Positions 55,431 to 64,000 of a stretch of DNA of 64,000 nucleotides are shown here, in pieces; positions within the stretch are counted from its first letter, which is position 1, and each line of letters starts with the position of its first letter. The stretch covers positions 45,232,873 to 45,296,872 of the forward strand of contig CM019217.1 in NCBI GenBank assembly GCA_009741485.1, written 5' to 3'. Made by a program: the position numbers and the translations under genes. The notes under the pieces are model-generated. The model saw nothing but the letters and a program-made list of their open reading frames with translations, did not search any database and had not been told where the DNA came from. Origin of the DNA: Malurus cyaneus samueli. Taxonomy: Eukaryota; Chordata; Aves; Passeriformes; Maluridae.

Positions 55431-57799
55431 CTGAGGTAAAAGGAACAAATGGTTATAGCAAGAGATGGTTTGTTTTCTCTTGCTGATTTATGCAAAAGGT
55501 CTGTTCCGGCACTCACTTAAATGAAAGTGTTAAGGAAAGAGTACACTGTCTCATGAATTCATATGGAGAAAAGCTGTGCTGCATAAGGAGGGATGCTAAC
55601 AAAGCTGTTTCATCATTTGGTCCAGTTAATTGCTTCCACCAGAAAAAAAAGGGTATAAAAAGCATTTTAAAAGCAAAGGAAAAAAGAATGGATTAAAAGT
55701 TGCTGTAACAAACTTCTGTCTCATCATGGCATTTTTCACTTTGCTGCCTCTTCTTTAAGACCTTTTCATTATCATTCCAATCAAGCTGCAAGAGAAGAGC
55801 AAAGATTCACCAGAACCTAGCAAATCATGGCCTGTTTTCCTCCCCTTGTCATTATTGTTCTCAACAGGGCTTGAACAAGACCACTGCAACCTTTGGTTAA
55901 GACTCCTACAGCCTTTATTCCAACCATAGACCCCCAGGAGAAATCCAATCTCTCCCTCAGCTGCCTTGCACACGTAGGCAGTACTTGGGGGTAGTACTTG
56001 CTGGAAGCACAGGTCAGCTCACACATCATGGCCACAAATGCAGCAGGATATTGACATCCTGAAGAGAACACACGGACTTGTAACTTTGACTGGGGAACAT
56101 CAGAAATCCCTTTTTATTGGGCTCAACAGGAGAACTGTCATGTGTGGTAGGAAAAATTAGCATGTGACTTCTATTCCATCTCTCCTTGAATCTTTGTGTG
56201 CCTTTCTGAGCCAGCCTGTCTGTATTTTTGCAGTGTACCTCATCGTTTTCCAAACACCAGACTGCACATTCACCTAGGAAGCCATTCCTGGCTCCCTGCC
56301 ACCACTTTGCAGTAATGAACTCTTGCATAGGAAGTTGTTTCAGCCCCAGGCTGAGGTCTCTCCTGGAGTACATTCTGCCTGTCTCTTAGATGATATCAAT
56401 CATTCATAGCCTTGTCCTGCTCCAAGCATCTGCTTCCCATTCTCTTCCTTAGTTTCCTCCTGATTAATTGATGAAATTGTAAAGTGTGGTTGCCTCGGAA
56501 ACTGCCATTTCCTGAAGCATTTTTGGCCCCCTTTATGGCAGAAAGCAGGAAATCTTCACAGGAACCCTGAAGGGACAGAATGGTTGGATAGGACCCACCC
56601 TCCATCAGGGCAACAGAGGCTAAGACACCAAAATAAATCCTGGCTGTTCCCAGGCTGCCATGGTGTCTAAAGGCAGAGAGCACAAGGAAGGGAAGAACCA
56701 TGTGCTTTTCCTGTCATACCCAACATCCACGTGACAAATCCCTGTTCTCCAGGCAATTTTCCCTCAGGCAGTACCTACAACAGCCCTCAAACTCCTGCCC
56801 TTGGCATCATATGAGCAGCACGAATGTTGGTGCAAGTGCAAGTGGGCAACCTTGCACTACCACTGCCTGCCCTCTTCCGTCCCTCTTCCCTCTTTGGTTT
56901 GCAAAGAGGAGCTGGGGGCAGAGACAAAGACAATATTAAAGGTTAATATTAAATATTCACATGCAAAGCAAGGAAAGAGCCCTGGGGAGCCTGAGCCTCA
57001 GGTCTGTGGTGCTTTTCTCCCTCCTCAATACTCACACATCATGCTTACTGCAAGGTCCAGGCTGCACCAAGAGGATTCTGCAGCATGAGTCAGATTCTCC
57101 CAGGGCTGCCAGGGGACCTGTCTCATCCAACCTTTGCAAAGGCACAAGGCATGCCTACCCTGTGCTGAAGAATGAGCACGGAGCTTACAGACATTGTGAG
57201 GCAATGGACAACATGGGGACTCTATCATAAAACTTGATTTATGGGCAAGGCTCATTACAAGAGAACAACTGAGACAAAATACAACTAAGACAATTGTCTC
57301 ATGGCATAACTCATGAGAAGCCTGGTGAGCCAAAGTATCTTTTCTGGAAGCATTCGGGCTTCACTCCTGCATAAGACAGGAATCAGTGCCAGGAAGACCC
57401 TAGAGCAGATGCAATCCTCCCTCCTTTAGCAAAAAAAGGGAGGAGCTTTCACTCTGTTCATCTTACTGCTGCAATTCAAAGCTGTTAGTGCCAGTGCCTC
57501 TCTGTACCCTTCTTTTTCAGAAGTGTTTGCTGATCACTGACAGGGCTCATGAGATGTTGTTTTACGAGGCTGACTCTCTCTGCTTTTATTTGGCTGAAGG
57601 AAAGAGCAAACAACATTCTGGCAGTCTAGAGATGCTTATGGTTCCATCAGCTTTCACTCACAGCAGCAGAATAATCATTAAAAATGGAACTTGCTTTCTG
57701 CTTGACATTAAAAAGTAATGCTACAGCCACTGGAGGCTCATGAGAGATGATACAAGACACCAAAATCATTGAATTTTGGCATTAGTCAGCAGAGATGTT

Positions 57800-58095
57800 G
57801 GAAATTACAGAATGGGTCAGGTTGGAAGGGACCACAGCAGATCACCTGGTCCAACCTCCCTGCTCAAGCAGGGTCATCCTGGTGCACATAGCACAGGATT
57901 GTGTGCAGATGGTTCTCCAGTGAGGGGCACAGCACAGCCTCTCTTGCCAATGTTTCACCTGCACAGTAATGAAATGCTTCCTCGCATTCCAGTGGAACTT
58001 CCTGTGCATCACTTTCTGCCCATTGCCTCTTGTCCTGGAACTCAGCACCACTGAGAAGAGCCTGGCTCCATCCTCTTGGGTGTCCCTCAGTAACT
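57800..58095 (-). mobile_element. CR1 LINE 3' fragment, antisense
   Basis: On the plus strand: ATTACAGAATGGGTCAGGTT, GGAAGGGACCACAGCAGATC, ACCTGGTCCAACCTCCCTGC, then AACTTCCTGTGCATCACTTT, TGCCCATTGCCTCTTGTCCT and GCACCACTGAGAAGAGCCTG. This is the classic reverse complement of a CR1 3' end. On the minus strand the residues [20 protein letters not shown] and [10 protein letters not shown] correspond to the ORF2 C-terminus (the same segment as in the copy at 37.6 kb) in a 91-codon frame. The 3' tail lies at about 57800 and the element is truncated at about 58095. Confidence 0.92.
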
Positions 58096-58742
58096 TTTCT
58101 TTCTCAAGCAGGCACACGAAGTGCTGTGTGCACTGGTCCAGCCACAGGAGACCACTGGATGAGTCTCAGAAGGCACAAGCCCTGGTAAGTGACATGCCAT
58201 GGCTGTCACTTCCCTTTCCAGGCAAGTTAAATGAAGCAGCCCAGAGCACACAGAGGGAGTCCTGGCTTGAGAACACCAGGGGTTCAGGTTTCTAGTTTTG
58301 TCACTCACCCTGGTAGTCTTGGTCTCTTCCCGCAGTCTCTTCTCTGGCTGCACAAACTTTGGGCAGGGGCTGCATCCCACTCAGCGTATTCACTCCCCAA
58401 GCACGCTGAACACCGAGACACTGGAACCTACTGTAAACTGAAAACAAACAGGAAAATACACACCAGAGCTCCCCTAATGCCCAGCAGCAGTATGTGCCCA
58501 GCCTAGGGTGCAGAGGCTTGAAGGAAAGAAGAATCTGCCTAGCTTAGAGGAAGAAATCTGTGAAAATGCTTTAATGATGATTTCAGTGGATACAAATTGT
58601 TTCCTGGGTAATGGCTAATGACAGCAAGCAAGGACCCCAGGAACAACTCACAGCACCTACATATTCCTATGCCCTGAAAACAGTGTTCAGTTGTTATTTT
58701 CATCCTTCTAAGTACTATAATGGACAATTGCATTCACATTTC

Positions 58743-58743
58743 N
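58743..58743. other. Ambiguous base (N)
   Basis: A single n in TCNTTTTTTACC. It is the only ambiguity seen and probably reflects an unresolved T-run length or base call in the assembly. Confidence 0.99.
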
Positions 58744-58894
58744 TTTTTTACCAGAGATGTCACCGGTCCTGGTTTGTTCTATTAACATAGAAAAGCAAGA
58801 TTTCTTCCCCTTCTCATTGCTTCAGTTCTCAGCTAATGCAAAGAGACAAAATCCAGTAAAAAGTTTATTAGCTAACCTCTCTGGAGAATCAAGT

Positions 58895-59060
58895 TAGCAT
58901 AGTTATGCATGATAAAGCTTTACTTCTTTTATTTTTACTTAAATAAAGAAAAAAGATAGGAAAGGGAGTTGTTTTAAATTTATGAGCTGATGCGACAGTG
59001 AGTAATGGTGAATCACTGTTTAATATTTTAGTCAACCATCTGCAAGGTGAGCTGTACTCC
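58895..59060. promoter_or_regulatory. Candidate conserved enhancer-like block
   Basis: TAGTTATGCATGATAAAGCT contains an ATGCAT POU-like core and a GATA core. It is followed by TTTATTTTTACTTAAATAAA, TTTAAATTTATGAGCTGATG, GTAATGGTGAATCACTG and TTTAATATTTTAGTC. The AT-rich block retains a CpG (TGATGCGACAG). Inference from composition. Confidence 0.3.
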
Positions 59061-60059
59061 CATTTCATAGTGCTAGAGCTAAGAAGTCACCTCAAGTTTC
59101 ATGAATAGAATCAGCCTTGAATCAACTCCAAAATGCTGTATTCAGCACCAAAAACAACCTCTGTCCACCTAGAGTCCTCAAACACACAGCCTGAGAGCAC
59201 AGGAAAACAAGCACAATGATAAACCAGAGTGGGCGGGTGAATAATACACTGAATAAAAGAAGCCGTGAGGATGAAGCTGGCTTTCTTGTTAGCCCTCAGT
59301 GATTCTGCAGGCAGAGTTAGAGGGCAGAGCACCTTTCTGGCTGTGCACTGAGGACAGTGATTATCACTGTCTTTGAGCTGGCTTGCCTTGTCTTCTTGTA
59401 CTTCCGACACCATTCCTAGCACTCCAGAGGCATTAAACCTCAGGCCAGCTTGGGATTTTCCAGCCAGTTTCCCTGGGGAATGGGGAAGCAGGCACAAGCT
59501 TCTCTCCCCTGATACTACTTCCTCCACCCAGTGATGTAAGCAGAATGTCCCTGTGTCTCAGTGTCACAGGTAGCCAGGAGAAAGCAGCGCTTGCAGGGAG
59601 GAGGATGCAGCATTGTGCTGTGCAAAGGAGGTTTGTCAGCAGCTGGGCACCTGCAGATCCACCTGAGCAGGGAACACACACACCGTGCAAATCCTCCCAC
59701 ACCTGCAGGGACAGCGTTGGGCAGAGATACTGCAGAGCCACATGAATCCCTTCCATGGCACCTCTCCCACTGGGAGCAGCCTAATGATACTGAAATACCA
59801 GGCGGCTCAGGAAAGCTTCCGTTCGACCTGCTGTTTCCAAATTGCCTCCTGCTCCCAGTGCTGAAATCCTCATCAGCCACTGGATCTTAGCTGTTTTCAT
59901 AACAGCATGAATAAGTCTCTCCAGACTGGCTATTGAACTGTCTCTCACTGTCCCCAGCCCCTTTGCTGCCATTGACCAGAGCTGTCTCTCCAGTGTGTGC
60001 CACCAGCAAAAACAGGCTCCAGGCCCAGCCTCTCAGCCTGTCTTTCTCCAAGGGCATCT

Positions 60060-60300
60060 TCAAGTTCCTTTCCTTGATTAATGCATGCTAAGACTGACTA
60101 ATTTCATACCTTCCACTGCTGTAGCTGCTTTACAGTGGGGAAAAATGCAATTTCCTCTCGCTTGTCAAGTGTCACGAGTTTGTGAACCATGACAATGTAC
60201 ATTGCTACTGGTGCACGCAGCCTGCTCCCTCCCCCAGTCTAATGGAATATGACTAGTAGTTTTGCAATAAATGTGAGTTATTAAATCACTACAGAGAGCC
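60060..60300. promoter_or_regulatory. Candidate conserved enhancer-like block
   Basis: TTGATTAATGCATGCTAAGA, ATGACAATGTACATTGC (with an ACAATGTACATTG near-palindrome), TTTTGCAATAAATGTGAG and TTATTAAATCAC are interspersed with retained CpGs (CTCGCTTGTC, CACGAG, GCACGCAGC). It looks regulatory by motif density only. Confidence 0.33.
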
Positions 60301-61829
60301 AGTGCTACAGAGAAGGGTACCAAGAGCCTCCGTGACCGTGCAGAAATAGAGCTCTCTGTGCAGCGTGGGCAAAGCACAACTGCTCCAAAGGAAACCATAT
60401 CAGTCGCCCTGGGGCTGATTTCTATGGATAGGAGAAAACCCTCACACTTTTCACTCCTCTTTTATATCTGGAGCAAGATCCCTCATGTCTGTTGTCTTTA
60501 CATTATTACAAATGGCAGAAGAACTGACACATCCAGTTTCTCCACAATACTTTACACATATGAACGAGCAGTTTAGCCTCAATATTGGCTTGCAGACCTT
60601 TCCACCACAGCACATGCTTCAACCACAATGCAGTGAAATGAGATGTCAGCATGAAGTCAGTGTTTTTTTCTTCTCTCCTAAAAAATAGCCTGCTTCATAA
60701 GGTGCAACAGAAATTTTAGAAAGCTTAGGTGAGCTGATTTTGACCAGAAAGACATCTCCCATGCTTCTCATGCCAGTGGTTCACCACCCACTTGATAAAC
60801 AGTGTGCAAGCTTTATTTGACATAGCTATTTCTCAATGTCCTTTTTTATTTTTTATTGGACCTGACCCTACAAGCTGAAGGAGCCCTCTGGTATGTAACG
60901 TCTTCTCTCTGACAACACATGGAGACACCATGTTCAGGTCACCTTCTGGGCTTCTCACCTAACTGGGCAGATTTGCCACTGGTCTACAGAAGTGCCATAG
61001 GAGTTCCTGATATGGCAGGATTCTTGCCTCGGAGATATTTTCTAGCATTTAGAAAAGCCTAGATTTATTTTCTGAATCCTTTGGTTCCTCCATAAAAATT
61101 CAAAAAGCTTGTTCATAAGCTTGAAGGACACATCTTGAAGGACAGTAACAGAACAAAACCAAATATTCAAAGAAGTACTTTCTTTTGTGTTTTCCAGGTC
61201 TTCCAAGTGAAGCAAAATAAAGAACAAGAGAGCTTTCCACCCTCTCAATTTTTCAGACATAAAAGATCTCGAAGCAAGCACACTTTCCTGTTTTTTGAGA
61301 TGAGAGAAGCAAAGGAAAGAGGTGGTAGAGAAAATGAGAATGTTCTCTATCTCTTTAACATTTATCAGAAAAAAATTTATGGATTTTTAAAAATGAAGAT
61401 GAAGCTCTGTTACATTGGCCCATCCCCCAAGCTGTATGGGCATTGGTGTACTCAGGAGCTTCTTCTCAAAGCCCTCTCTGTTGAGCTACCCTTAACTCTC
61501 CAGGCACTCACATACTCTGTGGTGCATGGTCTGGGTGACAGTGACCACACAGTGATGGAAGGGTCCCCATCTTCATGCCACAGCAACCCCCTTTTCTCAC
61601 TGAATCCACTACAAGACAGGAGGGACAAAAAAATTAAAAGGGGTGAAAGCACTGCCATAACACTCCAGTTCTGCCAGGAGAGTCCAGCACGAAGGAGGAA
61701 AAAGACACCCTCCCACCAGCACGGATGGTTACTTTACCTCCCTGCATTTGCCTGAATCTCTCATTGTTCCCTTTTCTCCACTCATTCTCTGTGCCACACA
61801 GAGCTGCGGTCTGAGCGTCTCGTGTGTAT

Positions 61830-62070
61830 TCATCAGTGCTTCAGAGCAGATGATTCACCTACCCCTCTTTATAATTTTATCTCCCATCAGCTGCAAAGTC
61901 AAAGTCTGAATAATGCACCATTGTTGTTTCCAGGAGCGGGCTTGTCACTGCGATAGGAATGACACCAGGAGAGAGGTATGATTTGAATCAAAACAAGGGT
62001 CAGCAGGTAGCATCCTAAAGCTCCGGAACTGGCGGATTAAAAATAACAACAATGAAATCGTGTCTTCTAA
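61830..62070. promoter_or_regulatory. Candidate conserved enhancer-like block
   Basis: CAGATGATTCACC, TTTATAATTTTATCTCCC, TGCAAAGTCAAAGTCTGAAT (a direct-repeat AAAGTCAAAGTC of nuclear-receptor or TCF type), ACCATTGTTGTTTCC (SOX-like), TTTGAATCAAAAC and GGCGGATTAAAAATAAC lie in 200 bp. It abuts the AAT microsatellite. Conservation untested. Confidence 0.35.
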
Positions 62071-62082
62071 CAATGGGGAGGA

Positions 62083-62104
62083 AAATAATAATAATAATAA
62101 TAAA
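62083..62104. repeat. (AAT)7 microsatellite
   Basis: About seven AAT units ending in TAAAC. Short trinucleotide array. Confidence 0.93.
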
Positions 62105-62869
62105 CACAATAGCTCTGACTGCAGTGCTGTGTGGGAAGGCGAAGGTGTATTGTCCACTCTGGGCAGAAAGTAAGCAGTGCTGCTTGTTTTACATCCTTTG
62201 CAATCAAAAGTGTCTACAGCCAAGCTCTTCCTCCTCGCTGCCTCCCCCCTGCCTCATCTGGGACAGCTTTCCTGGTCTCCAAGAGAGGAGCTTTGAGAGG
62301 GACACCTGCCATGAGGGCCAGCAGCTGCCCAGGGACGGGGACAGAGAGTCTGTCTGTCTGGCTGTTAACCCCTGAAGGGCATCACATGGCTGTGCAGAAC
62401 AGATTAACTCCCATGGCAGGGAAATCCCACACAGCTCTGAGTGGGGCACCATGGACTGAGGCTTTCTGCATGTTCAGTGAACACCAGTGGGGTTTGCTCT
62501 CCATCAAAGTGCACTTCTGTTACAGATGGGCAATGAGCAGCTCAGGACAATATCAGCACCACCCTGCAGCTCTTTGGAGCTAAGCTATGTTCCCCCAAGC
62601 ATCACTGTGCTTTTTGTTTACCTCAGAGCATCTTCCCCAAGTTCAACAGAAATGTTATCTTCTGGCAGCTCCAGGGAGCTCTAGGATGGTCTCTGAAGGT
62701 TACAACCCCCAAGATGGGCTTTCAGATTCTGAGGCCTGGCCTGGCTCATGGCATCCTTTGGCCATGGTGGCCACTGCCCTGAGATGCCCAGTCCTGCCCA
62801 CCATTTTCATTGCACCAACCCTGAAGTTTGTGGGAGGCAGGGAGCAGAATCAGGGGAGTTATACTCTTC

Positions 62870-62890
62870 TGTGTGTATGTGTGTGTGCGT
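62870..62890. repeat. Short (GT)n tract
   Basis: GTGTGTATGTGTGTGTGCGT, an interrupted dinucleotide array. Confidence 0.85.
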
Positions 62891-63540
62891 TCAGCTCCCC
62901 AAACTACGGTTTGGTAAAGAGACATGAAGGGAATCAGGAGGACATAGGGGAAAAGGAAATCTATGATACTTCAGGCAGCAAGACTTGTCAAAGTATTTCC
63001 TGAATTAGAAAGTGGCCTCTCAGGTCCATCTGTAGTTAGAGGAGAAGAAGAGGTTGTGTTAAAGTTCCCAGGCTGGGCTCTGGCTCACAACCATCCTCCC
63101 TGGAGGCAACATATGATAAACATCTTAAAAGAAAGAGGTGGTGTGAACACCCTCCCACAGTGGCAAGAAATCATTGCCTGCTGTGAGCTGGAGCTCTGCA
63201 CGGGCTGGATTGATCCATCAGTCCCATCACCATCAGCACCACCAGAATCCCCTCTAGCATGGAGCTGCCTCAGTGACTACAGAGCCTCTGTCTCTCCCGT
63301 GGGCAGCTGCGTCACACACCCCCTGCTGCTCCATGCATGAAAGAGAGAGTAACCTGAAAAGCAGTGACTCGCACAACCACCTGGTGTTCTTGGAAAATGC
63401 AGGCTTTGAAACACAAATTGGCTGAGAAACAAACATCCCACAAGGACGTCCAAGAATTGGCATGCTCCTATATGAGGTGCTCAGGAAAAAAAACACAGCC
63501 CAGGAGTCATCCCTAGAAATAAAACAAATACTATTCAAAT

Positions 63541-63557
63541 AAAAAAAAAAAAAAAAA
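63541..63557. repeat. Poly(A) tract
   Basis: Seventeen A residues following ATTCAAAT. No retroposon body recognised to the left. Confidence 0.93.
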
Positions 63558-64000
63558 GCTCTAAAAGCAGTTTTGCTGGTATAACCTCCAAAACAGTCAT
63601 CTTCTAATCCCCTGTGTCCATCACTTTCTACCTTCCTAATGACCAACACAGCAAAGCAGTCAGGTATGTGTCACATAGATCTGGCCAAGAGAAATCTGAA
63701 ACAGGTCCATCCTGGGGTGTAGGTCCATCCACTGTTGTGACTGTTACCTGCACAAATACAGCACGCCCAAGAAACCACATCTGCACTTATTTCCTAATGA
63801 CAGACATCCTGCAAGGCAAACCAGAGCACAGCACAATATTTACTATATTCTTTTCTCCTTAAAATAATTTTTCCCTTTATCCTAAAATCATCAGCAGACT
63901 TCCTCTTGTTCTTTGTTTGGTAAAGCCAGTATTTACTGCTCAGAACACACTCTGGCTAAAAGCCACCTTACTCTTCATCAGCAGGTCAAAGCATCTCGTA

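Larger units (their letters stand above)
46250..57795. other. Unique noncoding sequence, no gene recognised
   Basis: About 11.5 kb without any recognisable gene or repeat family beyond homopolymers. The longest frames are about 100-115 codons (for example minus 56026-56373) and have no domain. A perfect 9-bp palindrome arm pair lies at 54638-54656, and an AATATTA/TAATATT inverted pair near 56933-56951. Two enhancer-like blocks are listed separately. Confidence 0.55.
58100..64000. other. AT-rich unique sequence, no gene recognised
   Basis: The longest frame is 206 codons (plus 61135-61755), Lys/Arg- and Ser-rich with no recognisable domain. It contains a TTTTCCAGGTCTTCC acceptor-like site near 61190 but no matching exon evidence. 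Three enhancer-like blocks and simple repeats are listed separately. Confidence 0.5.

Noticed and set aside
61135..61755. 206-codon plus-strand open frame
   Set aside because: Longest frame outside repeats, but no domain is recognised, codon use looks random and there are no supporting exon neighbours. An acceptor-like TTTTCCAG alone is not evidence.

Overview
The window looks like nuclear DNA of a bird, probably a passerine. The basis is the repeats: several CR1 LINE fragments of different ages on both strands, one of them ending in a TTCTA-type 3' tail as in songbird CR1 copies, plus a long terminal repeat (LTR) of a kind I know from avian genomes, sparse MIR-like SINE relics and otherwise low repeat density. 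Family names come from memory of consensus sequences, not from a search. I recognise no protein-coding gene, exon, tRNA, rRNA or bacterial-type feature. All long open frames are short for 64 kb, overlap one another on opposite strands or come from repeats, so the window is most likely intergenic or deep intronic.

Layout. 1-13.7 kb: unique sequence with a (GAAT)n microsatellite next to a small CpG cluster (7.33-7.52 kb), one old antisense CR1 piece (4.38-4.64 kb) and possible homeobox-type regulatory blocks. 13.7-18.6 kb: two MIR-like relics, a CR1 3' piece and a second, older CR1 3' end. 18.6-30 kb: mostly unique, with a possible enhancer at 18.84 kb and a decayed antisense CR1 reverse-transcriptase fragment at 24.34 kb. 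30.2-30.8 kb: two CR1 fragments in opposite orientation. 36.8-38.0 kb: ancient antisense CR1 remnants directly followed by a younger sense-strand CR1 3' end that still has a 101-codon open frame.

39.6-41.14 kb: the most distinctive object, an antisense endogenous-retrovirus LTR holding about 25 tandem copies of a 27-29 bp unit. Because 29 is not a multiple of three, all three plus-strand frames stay open for over 320 codons, and most units carry a CACCATGG start context. 46.1 kb and 57.8 kb hold further CR1 3' pieces. The rest (41-64 kb) is AT-rich unique sequence with simple repeats and several blocks dense in TAATTA, TCF-like and SOX-like motifs that could be conserved regulatory elements. 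I cannot test their conservation here.

No gene network can be described. The window's function, if any, would be regulatory.
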